Part shown: positions 27,956 through 36,992 of the stretch, one piece after another
Numbering within the stretch: the first letter of the stretch is position 1
Layout: every line of letters starts with the position of its first letter
NCBI GenBank assembly: GCA_031253335.1
Contig: JAIRWF010000042.1
Span: 1 to 45,669 of the forward strand
DNA length: 45,669 nt
Origin: Streptococcaceae bacterium
GTDB lineage: Bacteria; Bacillota; Bacilli; Lactobacillales; Streptococcaceae
Direction: 5' to 3'
Notes under the pieces: model-generated
Database searches by the model: none
What the model saw: the letters and a program-made list of their open reading frames with translations, nothing else
What the model was told of the DNA's origin: nothing
Program-made: the position numbers and the translations under genes

Positions 27956-28744
27956 ATGGCTCTAAATAGTTTAGACGTCCAAAACAAGACATTTAATTTG
28001 CAATTCCGCGGCTACCACAAGCAGGAAGTCGATGAGTTTTTGCAAATTATCGTCAATGACTACGATGAGATGACGCAGCGTATCAAGGACAATGAGCGCG
28101 AACTCAAGACCCTTCAAGAGCGTCTGCGTGACTTTGACAACATGAAGGACTCTCTTAATAAGTCAATCATCGTGGCGCAGGACACCGCTGAAAATATGAA
28201 AGCACAGGCTGAGGCAGGCTCACGCCGCATTCAACGCGATGCCCAACAGAAGTCTGATATGATTCTCGATTCTGCACAGCGTGAGGCCCGCGAAGTCTTG
28301 CAAAATACCTACGATGAAGCCCGTCGCCTTGTTAATGAATCGGACGAATTGAAACGCGGCATGCGCAGCTATTACCAGCGTATCACGATGTTGATTGAAG
28401 GCCAATTAGCCAATATCAAGTCAACCGAGTGGGAAGAGACCTTGAAGCCAAATCCTATCTACGTTGGGGACTCTGAAGAAAAACTTCGCGAAATCATTGA
28501 ACACACGAACCAAGCTTTCCACCCAATCAATGACCAAGGCGAAGAACTTCCGCCACGCCAAGGCACTGCGCCTGAAACACTTGAAAGCTTTGAAAGTGCT
28601 CTGAACCCAGGACAACCACAAGTTCAGATCCCTCCTGTGCAAGGAAAAGGCAGTATCATTGACCAGTTCAAAGAGCCGCCAGTAGGGCCTAACCCAGACG
28701 CTGTTAACCTCGGAAATAACATCAGCTTCGGTGAAGATCAATAA
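27956..28744 (+). CDS. divIVA: Cell division/polarity protein DivIVA
   Basis: I chose the ATG at 27956 because GAGGA lies 5 bases upstream; the GTG at 27944 overlaps ylmH without a site. The 262-residue protein starts ALNSLDVQNKTFNLQFRGYHKQEVDEFLQII, the DivIVA membrane-binding head, followed by a long coiled coil (about residues 35-145). The C-terminal third is Pro/Gln-rich. DivIVA marks curved membranes and the septum. It ends the cluster just before the ileS T-box. Confidence 0.96.
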   Translation: MALNSLDVQNKTFNLQFRGYHKQEVDEFLQIIVNDYDEMTQRIKDNERELKTLQERLRDFDNMKDSLNKSIIVAQDTAENMKAQAEAGSRRIQRDAQQKSDMILDSAQREAREVLQNTYDEARRLVNESDELKRGMRSYYQRITMLIEGQLANIKSTEWEETLKPNPIYVGDSEEKLREIIEHTNQAFHPINDQGEELPPRQGTAPETLESFESALNPGQPQVQIPPVQGKGSIIDQFKEPPVGPNPDAVNLGNNISFGEDQ

Positions 28745-28747
28745 AAA

Positions 28748-28943
28748 AAGTAAGACGCGAAAATCTTAGTGCACTGCCAAGCAAGCTGAGGACGATGAAA
28801 GCTCAGCCAGTTGCAGGAGATGGACATCACTTACACTCATGGGTTAGCGTCCCTTATCGCGCAAGAGGCTCTCAAAGCTTTACGAGAGCAAACTTAGGTG
28901 GTACCACGCAATCCGCGTCCTAACTGGGCTCGGATTTTTTATT
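28748..28943 (+). promoter_or_regulatory. T-box leader (tRNA-Ile sensing) of ileS
   Basis: The T-box core AGGTGGTACCACG lies at 28896-28908. The base of stem I can form from GTAAG (28750-28754) and CTTAC (28830-28834); an apical hairpin GCTGAG/CTCAGC lies inside. ATC at 28826-28828, followed by A on the 3' side of the specifier loop, is the likely Ile specifier codon. A terminator made of AATCCG and CGGATT with a T6 run ends at about 28940. Uncharged tRNA-Ile should favour read-through. No promoter was resolved between divIVA and the T-box. Confidence 0.88.
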
Positions 28944-28988
28944 TACTTCACAGAAAGGACAAGAGCACTTGCTCTCACAACTTCAATC

Positions 28989-31736
28989 ATGACAAAAATC
29001 AAAGATACCCTCCATCTCGGCCAGACAGTCTTTCCCATGCGGGCGGGACTACCTACAAAAGAGCCCGAATGGCAAAAACATTGGGACAACGAGCATCTCT
29101 ATGAACTCCGCCAGAAACTCAACGCAGGCAAGCCCTCCTTCATGCTCCACGACGGCCCGCCTTATGCAAATGGGAACATCCACATCGGCCACTCGCTAAA
29201 CAAAATCTCTAAAGACATCATCGTGCGCTACAAGTCGATGGCTGGTTTCCGCGCCCCTTACGTGCCTGGCTGGGACACGCATGGTCTCCCCATTGAGCAG
29301 CAACTCACCAAGCAAGGCGTGAAGCGCAAAGAAATGGCGCCTGCAGACTATTTGGAACTCTGCCGTAAGTACGCGCTGGAGCAAGTGGAGCTTCAAAAGA
29401 AAGATTTCAAGAGCTTGGGTGTTTTGGGCGACTGGAACAATCCATATCTGACGTTGAAACCTGAGTTTGAAGCGCAGGAAATCCGCGTTTTCGGGAAAAT
29501 GGCTGAAAAAGGCTATATTTATCGTGGCGCAAAGCCAATCTATTGGTCATGGTCCTCTGAGTCGTCACTCGCCGAAGCCGAAATCGAATACGCCGACGTC
29601 AAGTCACCAAGTCTTTATGTGGCTTTCAAAGTCCGTGACAGCAAGGGTGTCGTGCCAGAGGACACCGAGTTCGTCATTTGGACAACGACCGCTTGGACCT
29701 TCCCAAGTAACCGCGGAATTTTCGTCCATCCAGACTATGACTATGTGGTCGTCGCTGCCAACAACCGCAAATTCGTTGTGGCGAAGGACCTCCTTGCCCA
29801 AGTCGCTGAAAAAGTCGGCTGGACGGACTACGAAGTCCTCGAGACGCATAAGGGTTCGGAATTTGAATTCATCACAACGACGCACCCTTTCTACGACCGT
29901 GAAAGTCTTGTCATGTGCGGCGATTATGTCACGCTGGACAACGGTACAGGCCTCGTCCACACCTCACCCAACCATGGTGAAGACGATTACCAATACTCCC
30001 GCAAGTACAAGCTCCCCGTCATTGAAGATATTGATGATAAAGGTTATTTCACAGCGGTTGCGGAAGGCTTTGAAGGCGATTTCTATGATGACGTCGAAGA
30101 CAAGGTTTTGGAGAAACTCCGTGCGACTGACCGGCTCCTTGCTGTGGAGCACTTTACCCACAGCTATCCACACGATTGGCGCACGAAGAAGCCCGTTATT
30201 TTCCGCGCGACCCCGCAATGGTTTGCTTCGATTGACAAATTCCGAAAGGAGATCATGGATGCTGTCAACAAGGTCGAGTGGGTCATCCCTTGGGGCAAGA
30301 CTCGCCTGGGCAACATGGTGCGTGATCGTGGCGACTGGGTCATCTCTCGCCAGCGTCAATGGGGCGTGCCTCTTCCGATTTTCTACGCCGAAGATGGCAC
30401 AGAAATCATCACGCCAGAAACGATTGAACACGTGGCAAAGCTCTTTGAGGAACACGGCTCAGGCTATTGGTTCAGCCATACGGCGAAGGAACTTTTGCCT
30501 GAAGGCTTCACGCATCCGGGTTCACCAAATGACGAATTCACCAAAGAAAACGACATCATGGACGTCTGGTTTGACTCAGGAAGTTCATGGAATGGCGTTT
30601 TGAACACGCGCGAAGAACTCTCCTACCCTGCTGATATGTATCTTGAAGGAAGCGACCAGTATCGTGGTTGGTTTAATTCGTCCATCACGACCTCCGTTGC
30701 GGTCAACGGCGTAGCGCCTTATAAAGCGGTGCTCTCGCAAGGCTTTGTCCTAGACGGCGAAGGCAAGAAGATGTCGAAATCCCTTGGCAATACGATTGGG
30801 CCAAATGACGTCACGAAAAAATTCGGCGCCGACATCTTGCGTCTCTGGGTGTCGTCGGTCGATTATGAAAATGACGTGCGCGTTTCCATGGACATCTTGG
30901 GGCAAGTCGCTGAAAGCTATCGCAAGATTCGCAATACCCTGCGTTTCCTGATTGCCAATACCTCTGATTTTGACCCACAAAAAGATGCTGTCACATTTGA
31001 CAAACTCGCAAGTTCTGATAAATTCACTTTGGTCAAATTTGACGAACTCGTGGGCGACATCCGCAAGGCTTATGACGCTTATAGCTTCATGAATGTCAAT
31101 AAACTCTTGAACAATTACTTGTCTGAGCTCTCGGCCTTCTATCTTAATTTTGCGAAGGACGTCGTCTATATCGAAGCCGCAAACTCTAGCCAACGTCGCG
31201 GGATGCAGACGGTCATGTATACGATCTTACGTGATTTGACAAAGCTCCTTGTGCCGATTTTGCCACACACGGCGGAAGAAGTCTGGACCTATCTCGAACA
31301 CGAAGAAGAGGCCTTTGCTTATCTGGCTGAGATGCCAGAGCCTGTGCATTACAATGATGTCGAGGAGTTGACCGAGCATTGGGGTAACTTCATGGCCTTC
31401 CGTGACGAGGCGTTGAAAGCCTTGGAAGATGCGCGTGAAGCGAAGACCATTGGACGCTCCATGGAGGCGAAACTCATTGTGCATGCGGATGAGGCGACCT
31501 TTGTCATGTTGAATGAACTCGACGAAAATATCGCGAAACTCCTCATTGTCAGCGAGTTTGAACTCGTCAAGGCAGACGCCACAAGCTTTGAAGTCGTACT
31601 AGCTAACGGCCAAGTCTGCGAACGTTGCCGGCGTGTCGATCCGACGGTCGGGACTGGGAAACTTCCAGATTTGTGCAGCCATTGTAATGAGACGGTCGCG
31701 GCTGAATTTCCAGAAGTGACTGCATTTGAAAACTAA
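28989..31736 (+). CDS. ileS: Isoleucyl-tRNA synthetase
   Basis: The 915-residue class I synthetase has HIGH in [19 protein letters not shown], the editing (CP1) domain with [20 protein letters not shown], the KMSKS motif [12 protein letters not shown] and a C-terminal zinc finger (CERCRR ... LCSHC). The start matches the family ([24 protein letters not shown]). The nearest Shine-Dalgarno stretch, AAAGGA at 28954-28959, is 29 bases away, with an AGAGC/GCTCT hairpin (28962-28975) between. Expression is set by the T-box. Two palindrome-like sites lie at 30989-31002 and 31032-31043. Confidence 0.98.
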   Translation: MTKIKDTLHLGQTVFPMRAGLPTKEPEWQKHWDNEHLYELRQKLNAGKPSFMLHDGPPYANGNIHIGHSLNKISKDIIVRYKSMAGFRAPYVPGWDTHGLPIEQQLTKQGVKRKEMAPADYLELCRKYALEQVELQKKDFKSLGVLGDWNNPYLTLKPEFEAQEIRVFGKMAEKGYIYRGAKPIYWSWSSESSLAEAEIEYADVKSPSLYVAFKVRDSKGVVPEDTEFVIWTTTAWTFPSNRGIFVHPDYDYVVVAANNRKFVVAKDLLAQVAEKVGWTDYEVLETHKGSEFEFITTTHPFYDRESLVMCGDYVTLDNGTGLVHTSPNHGEDDYQYSRKYKLPVIEDIDDKGYFTAVAEGFEGDFYDDVEDKVLEKLRATDRLLAVEHFTHSYPHDWRTKKPVIFRATPQWFASIDKFRKEIMDAVNKVEWVIPWGKTRLGNMVRDRGDWVISRQRQWGVPLPIFYAEDGTEIITPETIEHVAKLFEEHGSGYWFSHTAKELLPEGFTHPGSPNDEFTKENDIMDVWFDSGSSWNGVLNTREELSYPADMYLEGSDQYRGWFNSSITTSVAVNGVAPYKAVLSQGFVLDGEGKKMSKSLGNTIGPNDVTKKFGADILRLWVSSVDYENDVRVSMDILGQVAESYRKIRNTLRFLIANTSDFDPQKDAVTFDKLASSDKFTLVKFDELVGDIRKAYDAYSFMNVNKLLNNYLSELSAFYLNFAKDVVYIEAANSSQRRGMQTVMYTILRDLTKLLVPILPHTAEEVWTYLEHEEEAFAYLAEMPEPVHYNDVEELTEHWGNFMAFRDEALKALEDAREAKTIGRSMEAKLIVHADEATFVMLNELDENIAKLLIVSEFELVKADATSFEVVLANGQVCERCRRVDPTVGTGKLPDLCSHCNETVAAEFPEVTAFEN
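30989..31043. repeat. Palindrome copies in ileS
   Basis: TGTCACATTTGACA (one mismatch) at 30989-31002 is read as VTFDK; the exact 12-base core GTCAAATTTGAC at 31032-31043 is read as VKFD. Both fall in the anticodon-binding region. Confidence 0.7.
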
Positions 31737-31737
31737 C

Positions 31738-31757
31738 AAAACGGCGCAAGCCGTTTT
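31738..31757 (+). terminator. Terminator of ileS
   Basis: ACGGC and GCCGT pair around GCAA, followed by T5. The stem ends 3 bases before the -10 box of coaE, so terminator and promoter are packed together. Confidence 0.85.
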
Positions 31758-31766
31758 TGTTATAAT
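31758..31766 (+). promoter_or_regulatory. Extended -10 promoter of coaE, predicted leaderless
   Basis: TGTTATAAT is a perfect extended -10 box. Six bases separate it from the ATG at 31773. There is no Shine-Dalgarno site. Confidence 0.8.
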
Positions 31767-31772
31767 AAAACT

Positions 31773-32345
31773 ATGAAAAAAATCGGACTGACGGGTGGTA
31801 TTGCGACGGGAAAATCAACTGCGACAAAGACGCTTCGGAAAATGGGCTATTCCGTGGTGGATGCGGATGAGATTGTGCATGACATGGAAAAGTCACAAGG
31901 TGCACTGACGCTCGCGATTGCGCGAGATTTTGGTACGGATAAGCTCTTACCAGACGGATCTGTCAATCGACAAGCGCTTGCAGCGCTGGTTTTTAATGAT
32001 AAAAGTGCCCGCAAGTGCTTGCAGGAGTTGACAGATGAGATTGTACGACCTGAAATTCTGCGTCAAGTAGCTGCAAGTCCGGGAGACATTGTCTTTGCAG
32101 ATATTCCCTTATTATTTGAGCAAGATTACGCCAAAGAGTTCGATGAAACCTGGCTCGTCTATGCGTCACAAGACGTGCAAGTAGCTCGCCTCATGGCGCG
32201 AAACGGATATACAGAGACACAAGCGCTTGCAAGACTTGCTGCGCAGCTGCCGATTGAGGAGAAAAAAGAGTTGGCAGATGTTATTTTAGACAACACGCGC
32301 GACCTGAGTGATTTGAAACATCAAATAGAGGCAGCTCTATCTTGA
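31773..32345 (+). CDS. coaE: Dephospho-CoA kinase
   Basis: The 190-residue P-loop kinase begins KKIGLTGGIATGKSTATKTL (Walker A). DADEIVHDM and ADIPLLFEQDY are the other CoaE signatures. It adds the 3'-phosphate to dephospho-CoA, the last step of CoA synthesis. Confidence 0.96.
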   Translation: MKKIGLTGGIATGKSTATKTLRKMGYSVVDADEIVHDMEKSQGALTLAIARDFGTDKLLPDGSVNRQALAALVFNDKSARKCLQELTDEIVRPEILRQVAASPGDIVFADIPLLFEQDYAKEFDETWLVYASQDVQVARLMARNGYTETQALARLAAQLPIEEKKELADVILDNTRDLSDLKHQIEAALS

Positions 32346-32349
32346 AATA

Positions 32350-32358
32350 TGCTATAAT
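32350..32358 (+). promoter_or_regulatory. Extended -10 promoter of ftsW, predicted leaderless
   Basis: TGCTATAAT, the same nonamer as at 804-812, ends 7 bases before the ATG at 32366. No ribosome site is present. Confidence 0.8.
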
Positions 32359-32365
32359 ATAAGGC

Positions 32366-33637
32366 ATGCAGCAACCACGGGAGCTGGGAAAAAATGCCTT
32401 TCTTGACTACTCTATTTTAGTCCCCTATCTAGTCTTATCTGTTTTTGGACTGATTATGGTTTTTTCATCGACCGTTCCAGCACAGCTCATTAACCAGCAA
32501 AACGTTTATAAACCCTTGATTTCACAGTCGATATTCCTTGTGGTGTCGCTTGTTTTCATGTTTATCATTTACCGACTTCGGATCAGTACCTTCAAATCCA
32601 GCACTTTTTTGGGTATCTTCGTCCCCGTTGAAATTATCCTGCTCATTATCGGGCGTGTTGCCCCTGCAGCAAATGGGGCTCATGGCTGGATTCCAATCCC
32701 TGGTGTCGGAACCATTCAGCCGGCCGAGTTCCTCAAGGTCTTTGTCATTTGGTACTTGGCGCTGATTCTTGCAAACCGTCAGAAAAAGATTGCCAATTTG
32801 GACTATCGCGGTGTCTTCGAGCATAAAAAATGGTATGATAACGCCTTTTCAGCGCGTTGGTTCTTTCTTATTCTCATGATGGGGATTGTCATTATCATGC
32901 CCGACCTTGGAAACTTCGTGATTATTCTCGTGATCGCGGTGACGATGATTTTTTCAAGCGGGATTTCCTACCACTGGGGAGCGGGTTATTTCAAGGTCTT
33001 TCTCGTTGCTGCCGCTGTCTTTATTGGCTGGATTTTCCTGACTGCAGGGCAGATTATACCGGGGGTCAAGGTTTACTTCTTTAACCGTTTTAAAGCCTTT
33101 GCAGATCCATTCAACGGTCTGTTTGACTGGGGACGCCAACTCGCCAATAGCTATTACGCAATTTCAAATGGGGGCTGGTTTGGGCGCGGCCTTGGCAATT
33201 CGATTGAGAAAAAAGGCTATCTATCTGAAGCAACGACGGACTTTATTTTCCCTGTGGTTGTTGAGGAGCTAGGCGTGATTGGAGCCGTTTTGATTCTCTC
33301 AGTTCTCTTTTTCCTCATTTTGCGGATTCTCCTTGTGGGGATTCGCGCGCGCGATCCCTTTAATGCCATGATTGCCATCGGCACAGGCACCATGCTCTTG
33401 GTGCAGGTCTTTGTCAATGTTGGGGGAGCCATTGGGCTGATTCCAGAAACTGGCGTGACCTTTCCCTTTATCAGCCAAGGGGGCTCGTCTCTTTTGATTT
33501 TATCAATCGCGATTGCACTCGTGCTCAATGTCGCGGCCAAAGAGCGACGTGACGAGATCATTGCTCTCTCGCTTGCCCATGACAATGAAGCCCATCAAGC
33601 GCGTATTCGTGCGCGTCAAGGAGGTGCCAATGCCTGA
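32366..33637 (+). CDS. ftsW: Peptidoglycan glycosyltransferase FtsW (SEDS family)
   Basis: The 423-residue polytopic protein has about ten membrane segments. IQPAEFLKVFVIWYLA, FIFPVVVEELGVIGA and IGLIPETGVTFPFISQGGSSLL are SEDS signatures; the last favours FtsW over RodA. FtsW polymerises lipid II into septal glycan strands with a class b PBP. The protein ends with a charged cytoplasmic tail. The end overlaps the next gene by 8 bases. Confidence 0.93.
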   Translation: MQQPRELGKNAFLDYSILVPYLVLSVFGLIMVFSSTVPAQLINQQNVYKPLISQSIFLVVSLVFMFIIYRLRISTFKSSTFLGIFVPVEIILLIIGRVAPAANGAHGWIPIPGVGTIQPAEFLKVFVIWYLALILANRQKKIANLDYRGVFEHKKWYDNAFSARWFFLILMMGIVIIMPDLGNFVIILVIAVTMIFSSGISYHWGAGYFKVFLVAAAVFIGWIFLTAGQIIPGVKVYFFNRFKAFADPFNGLFDWGRQLANSYYAISNGGWFGRGLGNSIEKKGYLSEATTDFIFPVVVEELGVIGAVLILSVLFFLILRILLVGIRARDPFNAMIAIGTGTMLLVQVFVNVGGAIGLIPETGVTFPFISQGGSSLLILSIAIALVLNVAAKERRDEIIALSLAHDNEAHQARIRARQGGANA

Positions 33638-34247
33638 AAATAAAAAGCCAGAGCTCGCCGTCTATGACGGGCACATGATCTCCCGCCTCAAGGCCTTTAC
33701 GGACTGTGTGATGAGTGTCATTGCGACGATTATGGTCTTGAATATTCCCATGCCCAAAGGTAACGGGCAGCATTTATCAGACTATGCGGTCATGGCGACG
33801 CCGATTCTCATCTTTATCGTGAGTTTTCTCGTGGTGGTGAGCTTTTATTTCGGCATTATCCGCACGCTCAATCGTATTCACGAGATCACGGGCTGGCAGA
33901 TTTTTGCCTACATTTGTTTTCTCATGCTGGTCTCGCTCTTTCCGATTTTGACGCAGGTAGTCTCTCGTGATGGGACGGTCTGGTTTCTCATTTTGTACAT
34001 TTTCTACCTCATGCTGACGTCACGTTTACACGACCGTTGGATGAATCGTTTGCTGGTGTATAATGGTGAAGAGCTCTGGGAAGAGGTCAAGTCAGGCAAA
34101 GTTTCTCGTCTGATGACGTGGTCCCTCTGGGCATCAGTCCTTCTTGCCATCGGATTTAGCTTCTTAAATTGGGGAAGCCTATCGGCAATTCTTATGCTCT
34201 ATATCCCTGTGAGAAGTTTGATTAAAGCGCTCGTTTACAAAAGGTAA
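33630..34247 (+). CDS. TMEM175-like (DUF1211) integral membrane protein
   Basis: The ATG at 33630 has a strong AAGGAGGT site 5 bases upstream, giving 205 residues. The N-terminal RLKAFTDCVMSVIATIMVLNIPMP resembles the first helix of TMEM175-family potassium channels, whose hallmark is R-x3-FSD; here it reads FTD. The segment FLVVVSFYFGIIRTLNRI also fits the family's second helix. About five or six membrane segments are visible. Ion conduction is family-based inference. Coupling to ftsW is suggested by the overlap; cysS starts 4 bases after. Confidence 0.65.
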   Translation: MPENKKPELAVYDGHMISRLKAFTDCVMSVIATIMVLNIPMPKGNGQHLSDYAVMATPILIFIVSFLVVVSFYFGIIRTLNRIHEITGWQIFAYICFLMLVSLFPILTQVVSRDGTVWFLILYIFYLMLTSRLHDRWMNRLLVYNGEELWEEVKSGKVSRLMTWSLWASVLLAIGFSFLNWGSLSAILMLYIPVRSLIKALVYKR

Positions 34248-34251
34248 GAAA

Positions 34252-35763
34252 ATGAAAATTTACAACACTTACACACGACAATTAGAAGAATTTCAGCCCA
34301 TTGAGCCTGGAAAGGTGCGGATGTATGTCTGTGGGCCGACGGTGTATAACTACATTCATATCGGCAATGCCAGAAGCGTCGTCGCTTTTGACGTGGTGCG
34401 GCGTTATCTGGAGTATCGAGGCTACGACGTGCACTATGTCTCTAATTTCACGGACGTGGATGACAAAATCATCCAGGCAGCAACTGATGAAGGCGTGGCG
34501 CCAAGGATCATCACGGAGCGTTATATCAAGGCTTTTTACGAGGATATTGACGCCCTAGGTGTGAAGCGGGCTACAGAGAATCCCCGCGCGACGGAGTTCA
34601 TCCCGCAGATGATTGCTTTTGTGGAGCAGCTGATTGCAGATGATTTTGCTTATGAGAGTGCGGGGGATGTGTATTTTCGCGTGAGTAAGGCGCAGGATTA
34701 TGCGAAGCTCGCAGGGAAAAATTTGGATGAACTTTTAGAAGGTGCTTCTGGCAGGCTCGATGATGCGGAAATGGCGCGCAAAGAAAGTCCCGCGGACTTT
34801 GCCCTCTGGAAATCGGTCACGGATGGGACTCCTGAAGCGAATGCGCAAGGAGGTTCTACATCAGCTCTCGCTGATGAGAACGAGCGATCCGAGCACGACG
34901 CTAAAGCGTCGGTCGGGACGGAAGAGCTCATCAAGGAAGGCCTTGCTTTTCCTTCGCCCTGGGGACAGGGACGGCCGGGCTGGCATCTGGAGTGCTCGGT
35001 TATGTCGGGAAGTTTACTTGGTGAGACGCTTGATATTCATGGGGGTGGCGAAGATTTAGAATTTCCGCATCATACCAATGAAATCGCGCAGTCTGAAGCC
35101 TATCATCATGGCGTGAAATTCGTCAATACCTGGATGCACAATGGTTTTGTGAATATTGCGGGTGAGAAAATGTCGAAATCGCTCGGGAATTTTAAGACCG
35201 TACACGAGATGTTCGAAAATAATCAGATACGTTCTGAGCACTTGAGATTTTTCTTAGCAAGTACTCATTATCGTAGAGCATTGGATTTCACGGATGATAA
35301 TATTGAATTGGCAGCAAATAATTTATCTAAATTACTTGCTGGAGGAGTTACTTTAGCTTATAATGTAAGGCTACATAGTAGAAAAGGACTTCCAGAACCA
35401 AATGATGATATTATGAACGAATTCAATAAATTTCAAGAACAATTTATTGAAACGATGGACGAAGATTTTAATATCGCAAATGGACTAACTGTATTTTATA
35501 GCTTTATATCATGGACACATAAACTTTCTGAATTTGAAGTTAGTCAAAAGATGTTAGATTATTATTTTCAAATATTGGAAATAATTTTGGGAACCCGCAA
35601 GTTCCTTGACGATGACCCTGAAATTGATGCGCTTGTAGCGGAGTACGACGTGGTGCGTGCGGCAAAAGACTACGCACGGGCAGATGCCATTCGAGATGAG
35701 CTGAAAACGCGCGGGATTGTACTTGAGACAACCAAAAACGGCACGAGGTGGCGCCGTGGATAA
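34252..35763 (+). CDS. cysS: Cysteinyl-tRNA synthetase (mosaic gene with in-frame insert)
   Basis: The 503-residue class I synthetase has the zinc/HIGH region [30 protein letters not shown] with further zinc ligands, [11 protein letters not shown] and the KMSKS motif [10 protein letters not shown]. It is about 40 residues longer than usual because of an insert between DFALWKS and [10 protein letters not shown] (roughly residues 190-232). From about 35215 to 35592 the DNA is about 30% GC against about 55% on either side, though the protein stays a normal CysS. Its end overlaps mrnC, starting at a GTG 8 bases before the stop. Confidence 0.95.
   Translation: MKIYNTYTRQLEEFQPIEPGKVRMYVCGPTVYNYIHIGNARSVVAFDVVRRYLEYRGYDVHYVSNFTDVDDKIIQAATDEGVAPRIITERYIKAFYEDIDALGVKRATENPRATEFIPQMIAFVEQLIADDFAYESAGDVYFRVSKAQDYAKLAGKNLDELLEGASGRLDDAEMARKESPADFALWKSVTDGTPEANAQGGSTSALADENERSEHDAKASVGTEELIKEGLAFPSPWGQGRPGWHLECSVMSGSLLGETLDIHGGGEDLEFPHHTNEIAQSEAYHHGVKFVNTWMHNGFVNIAGEKMSKSLGNFKTVHEMFENNQIRSEHLRFFLASTHYRRALDFTDDNIELAANNLSKLLAGGVTLAYNVRLHSRKGLPEPNDDIMNEFNKFQEQFIETMDEDFNIANGLTVFYSFISWTHKLSEFEVSQKMLDYYFQILEIILGTRKFLDDDPEIDALVAEYDVVRAAKDYARADAIRDELKTRGIVLETTKNGTRWRRG
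34859..34916. repeat. Double-hairpin palindromic insert in cysS
   Basis: CATCAGC (34859-34865) pairs with GCTGATG (34870-34876), and CGACGC (34896-34901) pairs with GCGTCG (34906-34911) around TAAA, extended by CCGA with TCGG. The two stems lie inside the extra protein segment, so the insert probably came in as a palindromic element and kept the frame open. Confidence 0.65.
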
Positions 35764-36163
35764 AAAGCAGGCGGAGCTCTTAAACGGTATTGCATTGGCC
35801 TATATTGGCGATGCTGTCTATGAAGTTGCCGTGCGGGATTTTTTATTGGCGCAGGGATTAACGAAACCAAACGACTTGCAAAAAGCTGCGGTGACGTTTG
35901 TTTCTGCCAAGGCGCAAGCGAAGATCATCGCACGTTGGCTCGAGACAGATTTTCTGACGGATGAGGAAATGATTTACTTCAAGCGTGGGCGCAATGCGCA
36001 CTCGAAGACCACAGCGAAAAACACGGACGTCGTGACTTACCGGATTTCCACAGGCTTTGAGGCGGTGATAGGTTATTTGCATTTGACAGGACAAGAAAAG
36101 CGCTTGTCTGAAATATTTAAGGATTGTCTGTCTGCCCCGAGCAAATCGCATCTAAAAATCTAA
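35756..36163 (+). CDS. mrnC: Mini-ribonuclease III
   Basis: I chose the GTG at 35756 ([11 protein letters not shown]), preceded by GAGG and overlapping cysS; the protein has 135 residues, normal for Mini-[22 protein letters not shown] holds the catalytic acidic motif and [16 protein letters not shown] the second one. There is no dsRNA-binding domain. In Bacillus it trims both ends of 23S rRNA. The usual partner rlmB does not follow here. Confidence 0.92.
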   Translation: MDKKQAELLNGIALAYIGDAVYEVAVRDFLLAQGLTKPNDLQKAAVTFVSAKAQAKIIARWLETDFLTDEEMIYFKRGRNAHSKTTAKNTDVVTYRISTGFEAVIGYLHLTGQEKRLSEIFKDCLSAPSKSHLKI

Positions 36164-36168
36164 AAATA

Positions 36169-36177
36169 TGCTATAAT
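36169..36177 (+). promoter_or_regulatory. Extended -10 promoter of DUF1033 gene 1, predicted leaderless
   Basis: TGCTATAAT (36169-36177) ends 6 bases before the ATG at 36184. This is the third identical nonamer in front of a gene in the window. Confidence 0.8.
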
Positions 36178-36183
36178 AGCGCC

Positions 36184-36558
36184 ATGTATCAGGTGGTTGA
36201 AATCGTTGGACCTGCAGAACCTTGGTGGTTCTTTGAGGGTTGGCAAAACGACATCACGCGAAAGCGCCTTTTTTCAACGCTTGAAGAGGCTCTGGATTTC
36301 TATGAGATTGAGTTCACAAAGCTTCAGCAGACTTTTGAAAAGTCGAGTTATCGCGCGAATTTCATGAGTGCGTTTTATGATGAAGGTGATATCCTAGCGT
36401 GTGATGCGTGTGGACAAGAAGAACAGCGCTATCATGGTCTTGCACTGCTACAGGATTGGAAGGGAATAGACGCAAGAGAAGCTCGGCAGCACTTGAAAAC
36501 ACATAGCTTGTTAGAGCAACTTTCACGGCAATGGGTCGCTTCGCAAACTGAAAATTAA
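36184..36558 (+). CDS. DUF1033-family protein, copy 1
   Basis: The 124-residue protein matches the DUF1033 family of Streptococcaceae: MYQVVEI, EPWWFFEGWQNDI and a CxxC pair (Cys73, Cys76) followed by QRYHGLALLQDW. Function is unknown. The Trp-rich start and CxxC suggest a small cytoplasmic protein, perhaps metal-binding. It is a tandem paralogue of the next gene, with motifs at identical positions plus a longer C-terminal tail. Confidence 0.85.
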   Translation: MYQVVEIVGPAEPWWFFEGWQNDITRKRLFSTLEEALDFYEIEFTKLQQTFEKSSYRANFMSAFYDEGDILACDACGQEEQRYHGLALLQDWKGIDAREARQHLKTHSLLEQLSRQWVASQTEN

Positions 36559-36585
36559 CTTCTGTCAAATTTGACAGAAGTTTTT
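36557..36585 (+). terminator. Terminator of DUF1033 gene 1, built on the palindrome
   Basis: CTGTCAAATTTGACAG is extended by AACTT/AAGTT arms and followed by T5 or more. The exact core is at 36563-36576. It overlaps the last bases of the stop codon. Confidence 0.88.
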
Positions 36586-36598
36586 AAGTGCCATGCGG

Positions 36599-36614
36599 TT
36601 GTCAAATTTGACAA
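36599..36614. repeat. Exact palindrome between the DUF1033 genes
   Basis: TTGTCAAATTTGACAA is a perfect 16-base palindrome, 37 bases after the one in the terminator. It is followed by AAACGG rather than a T-run, so it is not a terminator. Confidence 0.85.
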
Positions 36615-36658
36615 AACGGCTAATGAGCATATTGCTAGGTATGCTTAAGGAAAAAGCG

Positions 36659-36664
36659 TATAAT
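36659..36664 (+). promoter_or_regulatory. -10 box of DUF1033 gene 2, predicted leaderless
   Basis: TATAAT ends 5 bases before an in-frame TTG (36670) and 8 before the ATG (36673). There is no ribosome site. Confidence 0.7.
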
Positions 36665-36672
36665 GTACTTTG

Positions 36673-36981
36673 ATGTATCAAGTAGTTGAAATGACAGGAT
36701 TTAATGAGCCTTGGTGGTTTGCTGATGGCTGGCGTGATGACATTGTGAGCCTGGACAGCTTTGCTGAGCTCTCACAGGCGCTGACAATCTACGAAATTCG
36801 CTTTCAAGAGGCACTTGTCAAGTTTGACAACCACGCCACGCATGCAAAAGTCCTCAGCGCTTTCTGGAATCCTGGAGAGATTGCTTGGTGTGAACCCTGT
36901 GAGGATAACCTACAAATTTATCATGGTTTACTTTTATTAAGAGATTATGAGAAAGTAACTACTAATTTTGAACTAAAATAA
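36673..36981 (+). CDS. DUF1033-family protein, copy 2
   Basis: From the ATG at 36673 it has 102 residues: MYQVVEMTGFNEPWWFADGWRDDI and CEPC (Cys73, Cys76) then IYHGLLLLRDYEK. It aligns with copy 1 without gaps over about 95 residues. A variant palindrome (TGTCAAGTTTGACA, 36816-36829) encodes VKFDN at residues 49-53, where copy 1 has an unrelated sequence. The last 20 codons are AT-rich. Function is unknown. Confidence 0.82.
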   Translation: MYQVVEMTGFNEPWWFADGWRDDIVSLDSFAELSQALTIYEIRFQEALVKFDNHATHAKVLSAFWNPGEIAWCEPCEDNLQIYHGLLLLRDYEKVTTNFELK

Positions 36982-36992
36982 GCTATAGAACG

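Noticed and set aside
28898-29104. Short open frame overlapping the T-box and ileS start
   Set aside because: It runs through the T-box core and terminator and is out of frame with ileS.
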